Assembly: GCA_913030605.1 (NCBI GenBank)
Contig: CAJWEZ010000005.1
Location: 1-64,000, forward strand
Direction: 5' to 3'
DNA length: 64,000 bases
Origin: an uncultured Spirochaeta sp.
Lineage (GTDB): Bacteria > Spirochaetota > Spirochaetia > DSM-27196 > Alkalispirochaetaceae
The position numbers and the translations under genes were made by a program. Under the pieces are notes generated by a model that saw only the letters and a program-made list of their open reading frames with translations, did not search any database and was not told where the DNA came from. Below are positions 54,230-63,690 of this stretch, in pieces; positions within the stretch are counted from its first letter, which is position 1, and each line of letters opens with the position of its first letter.

Positions 54230-55645
54230 ATGCGATCAATCATTGCCGGTACGGTGCTCGTGGTTCTTCTGAGCGCCTGCTCCTCCACGCCGGAGCGAGC
54301 TCCCGAGCAACCCCCAGCAGAGGAACAGCAGCAGCCGCAGGAGCCGGTCCTGGATCCCGCCGCTGAGGCGTACGAATCGATCAGTCTCGCGATGTCCGTC
54401 GGCGATCCCGAGGAAGCGATCGCCGCGTATCAGGAGGCGGAGCTGGCGGATCCGGAGTCGCCGGACACGCAGGTTCTGCTGGCGAACCTGTACGTAGCCG
54501 CAGGGCAGCTGCCGCAGGCCCGGGAGATCCTGAACCAGGTCCTGGACGCCGATCCGCAAAACGCAGACGCCCTGTATCTCCTGGCGCTCATCGAGGGCAG
54601 CGACGGCGACGAGGACCGGGAACGGGAACTCCTACAGCAGTCGCTCGAGGTCAATCCGGAGAACGCCCCCGCCCAGGCGGCCCTCGGCGAGATCGAGCTT
54701 CGCAACCGCCGCTACGACGCCGCGGAATCGGCGTTCGCGGCGAGCCTGGAGGTGGACCCGGAAAACCTCGTGGCCCTCATCGGTCTCGGGAACGTGAAAC
54801 TGCGGACCGACGAACCGGAGCAGGCGGCCGAGATCCTGACCACGGCGATCGAGGAAGCGCCGGAGTACAGTTTCGCCTACGCCGACCGCAGTCGTGCCTG
54901 GGCGATGCAGTACGAACTGGAATCGGCCGAGGACGACCTGAATCAGGCGGTCGAGCTGGAGCCGGACTTTATCTGGCACCGCTACGACCGGGGGCTGATC
55001 CGCCTGGAGCGCAGCAACTTTACCGGCGCCATCGACGATTTCACGTCGGTTATCGAAGAGGATCCGTCGATCTTCCTTGCCTACGTCCACCGCGCCCGCG
55101 CTCTGGATCAGGAAGGCGAGCGTGATGCGGCGATCGCCGACTACGAGACTGCGCTGGAACTGCGGCCGGACTACCACCCCGGCCACCGGCCGCTGGGGAC
55201 GCTGTACTTCGAGGATGAGCGGTTCGGCGCCGCGGCTGAGCAGTTTCGGGCGGCGTGGGAGGACGGAAACCCCAACGATCCGCGGGACCCCGGCATGGCG
55301 ATGATGGCGGCACTTTCCTGGAAGATGGCCGACGACACCGAACGCGCGGACACGTTTCTGGAAGCAGCCGCCGCGGATTTCCCCCGGCCGGGACTGTGGT
55401 ACGATATGGCGCGGTTCTATCTGCGCCCCGGATACGACGGCTCGATCCTCAGAGGCATAGAAGACGAGGAAGACCGCTTGCTTCAGGCCCGCATGCGGTT
55501 CTATCTTGCAGGGCAGTACGAAGCCCTGGGCCAGACCAACAGTGCCCGCGCCCTGTACCTCGAGGTCCGCGACAGTGATCTGCGCGGGTTTATCGAGACG
55601 CGACTGGCCCGGCAGCGGTACGAAAGGATGATGCCCGCCGAATAG
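54230..55645 (+). CDS. TPR-repeat lipoprotein
   Basis: 471 aa. The lipobox is LLSAC (about residues 13-17), followed by a Gln/Glu/Pro linker and about ten TPR units through the end (e.g. ANLYVAAGQLPQAREILNQVLDADPQNADALYLLAL). The protein would be lipid-anchored in the periplasm, as in many gram-negative envelope-assembly scaffolds. TATACT at 54216-54221 may be its -10. It is followed 16 bp later by the DHH gene. Confidence 0.88.
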   Translation: MRSIIAGTVLVVLLSACSSTPERAPEQPPAEEQQQPQEPVLDPAAEAYESISLAMSVGDPEEAIAAYQEAELADPESPDTQVLLANLYVAAGQLPQAREILNQVLDADPQNADALYLLALIEGSDGDEDRERELLQQSLEVNPENAPAQAALGEIELRNRRYDAAESAFAASLEVDPENLVALIGLGNVKLRTDEPEQAAEILTTAIEEAPEYSFAYADRSRAWAMQYELESAEDDLNQAVELEPDFIWHRYDRGLIRLERSNFTGAIDDFTSVIEEDPSIFLAYVHRARALDQEGERDAAIADYETALELRPDYHPGHRPLGTLYFEDERFGAAAEQFRAAWEDGNPNDPRDPGMAMMAALSWKMADDTERADTFLEAAAADFPRPGLWYDMARFYLRPGYDGSILRGIEDEEDRLLQARMRFYLAGQYEALGQTNSARALYLEVRDSDLRGFIETRLARQRYERMMPAE

Positions 55646-55661
55646 GGCGGGCAGCGGCGCG

Positions 55662-56642
55662 ATGTACGGTTTGGCGGCCCTCGCAGAACACCTCGACAAG
55701 GAACGGCCCGTGGTCGTGCAGGCGCACGACTTCCCGGACCACGACGCGGTAGCCACCGCATACGCGCTCTCCGAGCTGCTGAAACGCCAGGGACGGACGG
55801 TGTATCTCGGCTACGGTGGAACGATTCAGAGTGAGTCGCTTCGCGACGCGATCGCTCATCTGGAGATCGACATTCACCAGGTCGGCGAACTCGACCTGGG
55901 CGACGACGCACAGCTGATCGTGGTGGACGGATTCGCCGGCAATTCCAACATGACCGGCGTTCCCGGTGAGGTCGTCGCGGTCATCGATCACCACCCGCCG
56001 CCGTCGCCGGCGGACTGCGCCTACGCCGACATCCGCGACGAGTACGGCGCGTGCTCCACCATTCTGTACGACTACTATCGAACCGCCGGCGTGGCCCTGG
56101 GCCACAACGTTGCCACCGCCCTGCTCATGGGCATCATGATGGATACCGCGTTCATGACCCGCGGCGTCGCCGACGTGGACCTCGAGGCGTTCGGCGTCCT
56201 CTTCCGGCAGGGAGACTGGCAGCTGGCGGCTCGCCTGCTGCGCAACTCGCTCTCGCTTGGAGACCTAGCGGCGTTTCGTCAGGCGATCGACGCGTGCGTC
56301 ATCGCCCGCAATTTCGCGTTCATCGCACTGCAGGGTGAGTACACCGCCGAGGTGATGGCCCTGGTGGCCGATTTTTTCCTTCAGCTGCGGGAAATTCGGT
56401 TCGTGGTTGTTGTGAGCGGCGAGCGCGACGAGTACCGCCTGTCGGTACGCAGCGAGGCGCCGGAGCACGCCTGCGACGTGGTGATTCACGACGCGCTGGA
56501 AGGAATCGGCGCCGGCGGCGGCCACATCCACATGGGTGGAGGCGCCATTCCGCGGGATTTGTATCCCGGCGACGAGGGGCTGCGAAAACGATTCATCGCC
56601 GCCCTTGGCTTTGACAGAGAGGAATCCCCGACCAATGAGTGA
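55662..56642 (+). CDS. DHH-family phosphoesterase (NrnA/RecJ-like)
   Basis: 326 aa. The metal-binding motif is AHDFPDHDA (His22, Asp26, Asp28), followed by VVDGF, DHHPPP and a DHHA1-type C-terminal domain with GIGAGGGHIHMGGGA. Such enzymes degrade short oligonucleotides or cyclic dinucleotides (NrnA/GdpP/RecJ relatives); pAp or c-di-AMP breakdown is possible. It overlaps the TraB gene by 8 bp. Confidence 0.9.
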   Translation: MYGLAALAEHLDKERPVVVQAHDFPDHDAVATAYALSELLKRQGRTVYLGYGGTIQSESLRDAIAHLEIDIHQVGELDLGDDAQLIVVDGFAGNSNMTGVPGEVVAVIDHHPPPSPADCAYADIRDEYGACSTILYDYYRTAGVALGHNVATALLMGIMMDTAFMTRGVADVDLEAFGVLFRQGDWQLAARLLRNSLSLGDLAAFRQAIDACVIARNFAFIALQGEYTAEVMALVADFFLQLREIRFVVVVSGERDEYRLSVRSEAPEHACDVVIHDALEGIGAGGGHIHMGGGAIPRDLYPGDEGLRKRFIAALGFDREESPTNE

Positions 56643-57888
56643 CACTCCCGAACAGATCTCTCCCGAGGAGGGCGACGCCGCCGCACCCTTCGACCCGTCG
56701 CAGCACGGGATCCGCGTCGTGGAGCTCGGTGACCGAACGTTCTATCTCCTTGGAACCGCCCACGTGTCCGCCGACAGCGTGACCGCCGTGGAAGACACGA
56801 TCGCCCGCGGCGGCGTGGAGCACGTGTGCATCGAAATCGATGACGGTCGCTTCCGCTCCGTGCAGCAGAAACGTGACTGGTCCCAGCTCAACATCTTTGA
56901 GATCATCAAGCGTCGCCAGGCGTTTCTGCTGCTCAGCAATCTGGTGCTCAGCAGTTTTCAGCGGCGCATGGGCGCCGGCACCGGTGTAACCCCCGGCGCC
57001 GAGATGATCGCCGCCGTTCACGCCGCCCGCCGCGCCGGAGTCGGCTACTCCTTTGGCGACCGACCGGTCGCTGCGACGCTCCGGCGCGCCTGGGCCAAAA
57101 CCGGGTTCTGGGGGAAAAACAAGCTCATGGCGAGCATGCTCGCAAGCGCGTTCTCCCGCGAGAAGATCACCGAGGACGACCTGAAAAAGCTCCAAGAGCA
57201 GAATGAGCTCGAGACGATGCTTCAGGAACTGGCGGACTACCTGCCGTCGGTGAAAGAGGTCCTGATCGACGAACGGGACCAGTACCTGGCCCAGAGCATC
57301 TGGGAAGCGCCGGGGTCCCGCGTCCTGGCGGTGGTCGGTGCCGGTCACGTGCCGGGCATAGTCCGGTGGCTGGAACGCCTCCACCGGCACCACGTGGACG
57401 ACGCGCAGACCTCGCCGCTGGTGAACAAGAAGGACCTGGAGGTGATTCCGCCGCCGGGACCGGTACGCAAGGCGGTTCCCTTCGTGATTCCCGCGGTCGT
57501 CGCCGGGCTGATTCTGTGGGGCTTCTTCCGCGGCGGACTGGAAGGGGGGCTCCATTCGCTCCTGCGATGGATTCTGGTGAACGGAACGCTCTCCGCCGCC
57601 GGCGCCCTGGCGGCGCTGGCGCACCCGGTCACGATCGTGGCGTCCTTTGCGGCGGCACCGATCACCTCGATGAATCCCACGATCGGGGTGGGGTTCGTGA
57701 GCGGACTGCTTGAAGCGCTGCTGCGCAAACCGCGGGTGCGCGACTTCGAGAACCTGAACGACGACATCCTCAGCATTCGCGGGGTGTACCGGAACCGCCT
57801 GACGCGGATCCTCCTCGTTTTTCTGTTTTCGACGATCGGAAGCGCGATCGGCACCTTCGTGGCACTGCCGCTCCTCTTTCCCGCCTGA
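56635..57888 (+). CDS. TraB/PrgY-family membrane protein
   Basis: 417 aa. Residues about 30-245 form the TraB domain: FYLLGTAHVSADSV and the VxGAGHVPGI region near 235-243 with conserved His residues. Three to four membrane segments follow from about 280. Family members are proposed metal-dependent proteases or peptide-pheromone inhibitors (PrgY) and are broadly distributed; the bacterial role is unclear. It starts at the ATG 56635 inside the DHH gene end. Confidence 0.88.
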   Translation: MSDTPEQISPEEGDAAAPFDPSQHGIRVVELGDRTFYLLGTAHVSADSVTAVEDTIARGGVEHVCIEIDDGRFRSVQQKRDWSQLNIFEIIKRRQAFLLLSNLVLSSFQRRMGAGTGVTPGAEMIAAVHAARRAGVGYSFGDRPVAATLRRAWAKTGFWGKNKLMASMLASAFSREKITEDDLKKLQEQNELETMLQELADYLPSVKEVLIDERDQYLAQSIWEAPGSRVLAVVGAGHVPGIVRWLERLHRHHVDDAQTSPLVNKKDLEVIPPPGPVRKAVPFVIPAVVAGLILWGFFRGGLEGGLHSLLRWILVNGTLSAAGALAALAHPVTIVASFAAAPITSMNPTIGVGFVSGLLEALLRKPRVRDFENLNDDILSIRGVYRNRLTRILLVFLFSTIGSAIGTFVALPLLFPA

Positions 57889-57910
57889 TTTCTCCGGGCA
57901 AAGAATTCGT

Positions 57911-57939
57911 TTGACAGATCCGGAAACCGGCCGCACAAT
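57911..57939 (+). promoter_or_regulatory. promoter of the branched-chain-type ABC operon
   Basis: Perfect TTGACA (57911-57916), 17 bp, CACAAT (57934-57939). The leader has a small hairpin (GTGA/TCAC) and an AAGGAGG ribosome-binding site 6 nt before the ATG. Confidence 0.7.
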
Positions 57940-57987
57940 CAAAAAGTGAGAGATGATTCACCTTTCACATACCAAAAGGAGGTACCG

Positions 57988-59205
57988 ATGAGATCAAGAA
58001 CACTGCTCGCGGTTGCCCTCGTGCTGGTGGCCGGAATGGCGTTTGCCAACGGTGCCCAGGAGGGCGCCGCCGAGCCGATCCGCATGGGTGGCGTGTGGCC
58101 CCTGGGCGACATTACCGGGGAACAGGGCAGCAAATCCGCCCAACTCGCCGTGGACGAACTGAACGCCAACGGGGGAATCCTGGGGCGACCCGTTGAGCTC
58201 GTGGTCATCGACAGCGAGTTCAGTCCCGACAAGGGCGCCGCGGCGATCGAACGCCTGGCGACGATCGAGAACGTCGATTTCTTCATCGGGGGCATGTCCA
58301 GTGGCGTGCATCTGGGACAGATTCCGGCGCTCAAGCGCTACCGCAAGATCACCATGTGGACCGGCGCCGCGAGTCACCTGGCGGAGGAAGCGATCGGTCC
58401 CGACCAGGACTGGTACTTTCACCTGCATCCGTGGGACTACAACCAGGGCGCCAGCTACGTGGAAGGTTGGACCGCCATCGCGGAACGCTATCCCGACATC
58501 GCCATCGACCGCTGGTTCCTGGCGTACGAGGAAGGTGCCTTCGGAAGCGCATCGTTCGAGGCAACGCAGCAGCTGTTCTCCGACATGGAGATCAGTGGCG
58601 AGTCCTTCCAGTCCGCAGCCGCCGGCGGCGGTGACTACACCGCAGTCCTCGAGCGTGCCAAGGAGTACGATCCCGACGTGTTTATCTGGGCCGGCTACGA
58701 TGCCGACGCGCTGCCGATTATGGAGCAGGCGCGGGCGATCGATTTCGCGCCGCCGCTGTTCGTCGGTGCGCCCCCAGGGTGGCCCGCAAGCTTCGGCGAA
58801 TCCGGCCTGGCAGAGGGCGTGACGCTCTACGGGATGTGGGCCCCTTCCCTCAACAGCGTCAGCGACGTCAGCGCGCACTACTACCAGAGCTACGTGTCGA
58901 CCTACGACGAGGAGCCGGCGACGTACTTTGCTCCGCTGGGCTACACCGCCGTCATGATTCTGGCGCAGGCGGTGGAAGCTGCCGGGTCCATGGATCAGGA
59001 CGCGATCATCGCCGAACTGCAGAACATCGAGTACGACTCGGCCCTCGGCGAAACGATCTCCTTCGCCCCGTCGCGGGTGATTTCCAACCAGGGAATCCGT
59101 CAGCAGAAGATCCTGCAGTGGCAGGGGGGAGAACAGCAGGTGCTGTGGCCCTTCGAGTTTGCCACCTCCGAGCCGGAGTATCCGTTCCCGTCCTGGGACC
59201 GATAA
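57988..59205 (+). CDS. branched-chain amino acid-type ABC substrate-binding protein
   Basis: 405 aa. The signal peptide ends FANGAQE, a form seen in spirochaete binding proteins. RMGGVWPLGDITGEQGSKSAQLAVDELNANGGILGRPVELVVIDSEF is the LivJ/LivK fold opening with the typical amino-acid-site region. The length and fold (Peripla_BP_6) fit the HAAT family, which also carries urea, amides, aromatic acids and short acyl compounds. The condensing enzyme downstream argues against simple leucine uptake. A large hairpin separates it from the permease genes. Confidence 0.9.
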   Translation: MRSRTLLAVALVLVAGMAFANGAQEGAAEPIRMGGVWPLGDITGEQGSKSAQLAVDELNANGGILGRPVELVVIDSEFSPDKGAAAIERLATIENVDFFIGGMSSGVHLGQIPALKRYRKITMWTGAASHLAEEAIGPDQDWYFHLHPWDYNQGASYVEGWTAIAERYPDIAIDRWFLAYEEGAFGSASFEATQQLFSDMEISGESFQSAAAGGGDYTAVLERAKEYDPDVFIWAGYDADALPIMEQARAIDFAPPLFVGAPPGWPASFGESGLAEGVTLYGMWAPSLNSVSDVSAHYYQSYVSTYDEEPATYFAPLGYTAVMILAQAVEAAGSMDQDAIIAELQNIEYDSALGETISFAPSRVISNQGIRQQKILQWQGGEQQVLWPFEFATSEPEYPFPSWDR

Positions 59206-59219
59206 CGCACCCTGAACCA

Positions 59220-59279
59220 GGGGGCGGCGGGGTTGCGAGTGCGGCCCCGGCGCCGCGACGGCGACGCCGCCCCCGTTTT
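59220..59279 (+). terminator. attenuating hairpin between the binding protein and permease genes
   Basis: GGGGGCGGCG (59220-59229) pairs with CGCCGCCCCC (59265-59274), followed by GTTTT. Internal GGCGCC/GGCGGC add stability. It starts 15 bp after the binding-protein stop and ends 18 bp before livH. This is the usual arrangement where most transcripts stop after the binding protein, so more of it is made than of the membrane parts. Confidence 0.6.
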
Positions 59280-59296
59280 CCGGAGTCAACACAGAC

Positions 59297-60223
59297 ATGA
59301 CTGGATTCAAACGGCTTCAAGTGGCCCTGTCGGTGGCCGCCGGGATCGCTGTGGTCGCGCTCTTCCTGTGGCGCCCCACGGCGGTAGTGTACGGCCTGCA
59401 GCGGGCGGGGCTGTACGCGTCGATCGCGCTGCCGATGGCCCTGGTGCTCGGTATTGTGCACATCGTGAACCTGGCCCACGGTGAGATGATGATGGTCGCC
59501 GCGTACCTCAGCTACGCCGCGGCACGCGCCCTGGGAATCGATCCGCTTCTTGCGCTCGTTCCCACGACCATCGTGATGTTCATCGTCGGTATCGTGCTGT
59601 ACCGGCTGACCATTTCCCGGACCGTGGACGGTCCCGAGCTCAACCAGCTGATTCTCACCTTCGGGATCGCCATGGTTCTGGGACAGGCGGTCAACATGAT
59701 CGCCACATCCCAGCCGCGAAAAATCAGTCTGGACTACGTGTCCGCCTCCGCCACCGTGGGAGATGTGAGTTTCGGCGTGTACGACTTTGTGTTCGTCGCC
59801 CTGGCGGCGGCGAGCCTCGCCGGGCTGTATCTCTTTCTGAAAAAGACGCGGCTGGGGCAGGCGGCAACGGCGGTGGGACAGAATCCCCGCGGCGCCCGCA
59901 TCGTCGGTATCGACGTGCAGCGCACCTACACGATCGTCTTTGCGATTTCCGCCGCTCTTCTGGGGATCGTGGGAACGTTCTTCATGACGAAGTTCTCGAT
60001 CTTTCCCACCGTCGGTGGCTCGTACACGATGCGGTCGTTTTCCCTCGTCGCCATGGCCGGCATCGGGAATCTACCGATGATCGTTGTCTCCAGCGTCATC
60101 CTCGGCGTGTCGGAGGCGGCGATTCAGGCGGTGCCCCACGGCGGCGGATGGTCGCCGCTGGTGTTCTTCGGCCTGATCATTCTGGCAATCATGATCCGTT
60201 CCTTCCGGGGAGGTCGCGCATGA
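59297..60223 (+). CDS. livH: branched-chain-type ABC permease, LivH family
   Basis: 308 aa with eight to nine hydrophobic segments. VLGIVHIVNLAHGEMMMVAAYLSY is the LivH signature (NLAHGxxM). The C-terminal FGLIILAIMIRSFRGG is the usual coupling end. Overlaps livM by 4 bp. Confidence 0.93.
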   Translation: MTGFKRLQVALSVAAGIAVVALFLWRPTAVVYGLQRAGLYASIALPMALVLGIVHIVNLAHGEMMMVAAYLSYAAARALGIDPLLALVPTTIVMFIVGIVLYRLTISRTVDGPELNQLILTFGIAMVLGQAVNMIATSQPRKISLDYVSASATVGDVSFGVYDFVFVALAAASLAGLYLFLKKTRLGQAATAVGQNPRGARIVGIDVQRTYTIVFAISAALLGIVGTFFMTKFSIFPTVGGSYTMRSFSLVAMAGIGNLPMIVVSSVILGVSEAAIQAVPHGGGWSPLVFFGLIILAIMIRSFRGGRA

Positions 60224-61197
60224 GTTCGATTGAGCAACGACCGCGACGCCGGGCGCCGTGGGTCTTCGCGGCGTTGGCGGCGCTGCTGGCGTTCCTGCCC
60301 CTGGTGGCGGGCCCCTATCCGCAGACGATCGCGCGGTCGGTTCTGACCTACATGATGCTCGCGATTAGCTGGGACATGCTGATCCGTTCCGGGCAGCTCT
60401 CCTTCGGGATCGCCGGCTTCTTCGGTCTCGGTGGCTACGCCGCCGCGATCGGCGCCACCTACCTCGGTGTGCCGCCGGTCCTGACGCTGGTGTTCGCTGC
60501 CGTTGTCGTGGGCGTGGTGGCGCTGCTGATCGGCGCCGTGGTGCTTCGCCTGCGGGGTATGTACTTCGCCATCGTGACGCTGGCGCTCGCGGAGATCTTC
60601 CGCATCGTCATGCACAACTGGAGCAGCCTCACCGGCGGGCCAAACGGAATGCTCCTGCCGCGCAGCGCATTCGACGGCAACTCCGTGGCCACCTACCTCA
60701 TGATGCTGGTGCTGGCGGCGGTGGTGATCGGCGTGTCGGAGTGGTTCCGTCACAGCCGCATTCACTTCGCCCTCACCGCGATTCGGGACAACGAAACGGT
60801 CGCGGCGTCCGCCGGGGTCAATATCTACGCCTACCTGCTCACGGCGTTCGCTATCACCAGTGGCATCCAGGGTGCTGTCGGCGCGAGTTACGCCCAGCTC
60901 TTCGGGTTTGTCACGCCGGAGTCGAGCTTCAACGTGAACTACACGCTCATTCCGCTGGCGATGACGTTGCTGGGCGGCATGTACGGTACCTGGGGTCCGG
61001 TGGTCGGCGCCGTGCTCCTGGGCGTTGTCGGTGAGTACCTGAAGCTGTTCATCCCCTACGGCCACCTGCTGGTGTACGGCGTGATCATCGTGCTGGTGAT
61101 CCTGTTCATGCCGCGGGGCATCGTGGGGCTCGTGCGCGGACACCTCGAGCGGTCCCGCCGGACGACCACGGCATCCGAAAAAGGAGGCGCCGCATGA
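60220..61197 (+). CDS. livM: branched-chain-type ABC permease, LivM family
   Basis: 325 aa with about ten hydrophobic segments. LSFGIAGFFGLGGYAAA and the REIR/IRDNETVAASAGVN coupling region are LivM hallmarks. It overlaps livH and livG by 4 bp each (ATGA). Confidence 0.93.
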   Translation: MSSIEQRPRRRAPWVFAALAALLAFLPLVAGPYPQTIARSVLTYMMLAISWDMLIRSGQLSFGIAGFFGLGGYAAAIGATYLGVPPVLTLVFAAVVVGVVALLIGAVVLRLRGMYFAIVTLALAEIFRIVMHNWSSLTGGPNGMLLPRSAFDGNSVATYLMMLVLAAVVIGVSEWFRHSRIHFALTAIRDNETVAASAGVNIYAYLLTAFAITSGIQGAVGASYAQLFGFVTPESSFNVNYTLIPLAMTLLGGMYGTWGPVVGAVLLGVVGEYLKLFIPYGHLLVYGVIIVLVILFMPRGIVGLVRGHLERSRRTTTASEKGGAA

Positions 61198-61913
61198 AGG
61201 GGCTGCAGACTGAGGCGTTGACGATCCGTTTCGGCGGCCTCACCGCGGTTGACGGAGTTGATTTCTCCCTGACGCCGGGCGAAATCGTCGGAATCATCGG
61301 ACCGAACGGCGCCGGGAAGACAACGCTGATCAACCTTCTGGCGGGCATCTACGCCCCCACCTCGGGGCGCGTTGTGTTCGATGGTGAGGATATCACCGCG
61401 GTACCGGCCCACAGGCGGGCGGCGCTGGGTATCGGCCGGACGTTTCAGCTCATTCACCCGCTGGAGGACCTGACGCTGGTGGAGAACGTGATGACCGGGT
61501 TCCTGTTTGCCGGGCGGCGGTCGCTGCGGGCGGCACGGGAGGCGGCGGCGGCGCTCTGCCGGGACCTGGGGCTGGGCGGGCTGAACCGGTCCACCGGGGA
61601 ACTCAACATCCTGGAAACCAAGAAGATGGAGATCGCCAAGGCGCTGGCGGTGGAACCGTCGGTTTTGTTCCTGGACGAGGTCATGGCGGGACTCAACAGC
61701 ACCGAGACGCTGGATGTGATTCGTATGGTCCGGGAGATCGCCGCCCACCGCAACCTGGGCATCGGTGTGGTCGAACACGTCATGGGCGTGATCAAGGAGC
61801 TCACCGAACGGGTGGTCGTCCTGGACGGCGGTCGCCTCATCGCGGCGGGCCCCTACTCGGAGGTCTCGCAGGACCCGCGGGTGGTGAGCGCCTATCTGGG
61901 AGGGAGCGTGTGA
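61194..61913 (+). CDS. livG: branched-chain-type ABC ATPase, LivG family
   Basis: 239 aa. Walker A GPNGAGKTT, Q-loop, signature replaced by LNILETKKMEIAKAL (a degenerate LSxGQ: the typical LSYGxQR region reads STGELNILETKK), and Walker B VLFLDEV. Such variation is common in this class. It energises transport with LivF. Confidence 0.92.
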   Translation: MKGLQTEALTIRFGGLTAVDGVDFSLTPGEIVGIIGPNGAGKTTLINLLAGIYAPTSGRVVFDGEDITAVPAHRRAALGIGRTFQLIHPLEDLTLVENVMTGFLFAGRRSLRAAREAAAALCRDLGLGGLNRSTGELNILETKKMEIAKALAVEPSVLFLDEVMAGLNSTETLDVIRMVREIAAHRNLGIGVVEHVMGVIKELTERVVVLDGGRLIAAGPYSEVSQDPRVVSAYLGGSV

Positions 61914-62614
61914 TGCTGACGGTAGAGAACGTCGACTGCGGCTACGGTCGCCTGCAGGTGCTGCGGGATCTGAGCATGGAGGTTGCCGGCGGGGCGGTTG
62001 GACTCTTTGGACCCAACGGCGCCGGAAAGACGACGCTGATTAACGCGATCATGGGGATCAATCGGGTCACCGCCGGGTCGATCACCTTCGAGGGGCGCGG
62101 GATTCACAACCGCCCGACCCACGAGATCGTCCACGGGGGTATCGCCCTGGTGCCCCAGGAACGCGAACTCTTCCCCGGGATGACGGTGCTGGAAAACCTG
62201 CGTATCGGCGCCGAGCAGGTTCCCCACGCCCGAGACCGCGGCGAGGAGACGCTGGAAACGGTGTTCGGCTACTTCCCGATCCTGCGGGAACGGACGAAGC
62301 AGCTCGCCGGCACCATGAGCGGCGGGCAACAGCGCATGCTCGCCGTGGGGCGGGCGCTCATGGCGCTCCCGCGGCTCCTGATCCTGGACGAGCCGTCCCT
62401 GGGGCTCCAGCCGTCGATCGTGCACGAGCTGTTCACGATCCTCGGCGAGATGAAGGAGCACGTGGCGGTCCTGGTAACCGAACAGAACGTGCGGGAGAGT
62501 CTGCGTACGGTGGATCGCGGCTACGTGCTGGAGAACGGACGCATCGTTCTCCGCGGCACCGCGGATGAACTGGCGAACGACCCGGAGGTCGAGCGGTCGT
62601 ACCTGGGCCTGTAG
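61913..62614 (+). CDS. livF: branched-chain-type ABC ATPase, LivF family
   Basis: 233 aa from ATG 61913 (GTG 61910 would add one residue). Walker A GPNGAGKTT, signature MSGGQQRM, Walker B LLILDEPS and H-loop VLVTEQN. The overlap with the livG stop is 1 bp. It pairs with LivG as the ATPase. Confidence 0.93.
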   Translation: MLTVENVDCGYGRLQVLRDLSMEVAGGAVGLFGPNGAGKTTLINAIMGINRVTAGSITFEGRGIHNRPTHEIVHGGIALVPQERELFPGMTVLENLRIGAEQVPHARDRGEETLETVFGYFPILRERTKQLAGTMSGGQQRMLAVGRALMALPRLLILDEPSLGLQPSIVHELFTILGEMKEHVAVLVTEQNVRESLRTVDRGYVLENGRIVLRGTADELANDPEVERSYLGL

Positions 62615-62665
62615 GTCCGGACGCGGCGAACACCACGGCGAAAGAGACGGAAGAGAGCAGCAGAG

Positions 62666-63688
62666 ATGGCAGTAGGCATCATGGGATACGGAACGTACAC
62701 GCCGGAGACGCGGATGGACGCCGCGGAACTGGCGGAACGGACCGGCATCCCGGAGAACGTGATCCGCGAGAAGTTCGGCGTGCAGTCCAAACCGGTTCCC
62801 GGACCGGAGGACACGACAAGCGCCATGGCAGTGGCGGCGGCGCGGCGGGCGATCGAGGATGCCGGGATCGATCCGGCGGAGATCGACATCCTGATCTACA
62901 ACGGCGGTCAGCACAAGGATTACCCCAACTGGCTGGCGGGCCTGAAAATCGCCCACGAACTGGGCGCGGTGAATGCATGGTCCTTCGACATGGAGGCGAT
63001 GTGCGGTTCCATGATGGCGGGTTTCGAGGTGGCGCGGTCGCTCATGGAGAGCAACGACCGCTACCGCACCGTGGTCCTGGCCAGCGGATACCGCAACGGC
63101 GACATGATCGACTACGGCGTGAAGGAGACCTCCTTCATGTTCGACCTCGGCGCCGGCGGCGCCGCGGTGGTTCTGCGTCGTGACCTGGGGCGCAACGAGA
63201 TCCTGGCGACCTCGTTTCGCGGCGACGGATCCTTCGCTGAGGACTGCGTGGTGGAGGTCGGCGGCGCGGCGCAGTGGCCGCCGAAGCCCGAGGACGCCGA
63301 CCGCATGCACTTCGTGATTCGCGACGTGGATTCGTTCAAGCGGAAACTCGGGGAGCGCACGCTGCCCAACTTCTACCACGTGATCCGCGACGCCCTCTCC
63401 CGGGCGGGGCTCTCGGACGCGGACATCGACTACCTCGCGATTCTGCACTTCAAGCGCAGCACCCACGTGGCGGTGCTCGAGGAACTGGGGCTGTCGGAAG
63501 ACCGGACGACCTACCTCGACCACATGGGCCACGTGGGCCAGAACGACCAGATCATCTCTCTCGAGGAAGGGCTGAAAGCGGGAAAGATCAACGACGGCGA
63601 CCACATCGTAATGGTGGGCGCCGGCATCGGTTTCGTCTGGGCCTCGGCGGTCGTCCGCTGGGGACCAACACCACACAAAGGAGTATGA
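62666..63688 (+). CDS. beta-ketoacyl-ACP synthase III-like protein
   Basis: 340 aa thiolase-fold condensing enzyme. The nucleophile Cys113 is in EAMCGSMMAGF. His261 in LAILHFKRS is the likely second active-site residue; the Asn position is not standard, since the GNxSAA segment reads GHVGQND (289-294). It may condense acyl-CoA or acyl-ACP with malonyl-ACP or perform another Claisen-type reaction. Its location 51 bp after livF and just before a FabG-like reductase indicates a short acyl-modifying pathway linked to uptake. Confidence 0.85.
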   Translation: MAVGIMGYGTYTPETRMDAAELAERTGIPENVIREKFGVQSKPVPGPEDTTSAMAVAAARRAIEDAGIDPAEIDILIYNGGQHKDYPNWLAGLKIAHELGAVNAWSFDMEAMCGSMMAGFEVARSLMESNDRYRTVVLASGYRNGDMIDYGVKETSFMFDLGAGGAAVVLRRDLGRNEILATSFRGDGSFAEDCVVEVGGAAQWPPKPEDADRMHFVIRDVDSFKRKLGERTLPNFYHVIRDALSRAGLSDADIDYLAILHFKRSTHVAVLEELGLSEDRTTYLDHMGHVGQNDQIISLEEGLKAGKINDGDHIVMVGAGIGFVWASAVVRWGPTPHKGV

Positions 63689-63690
63689 GC

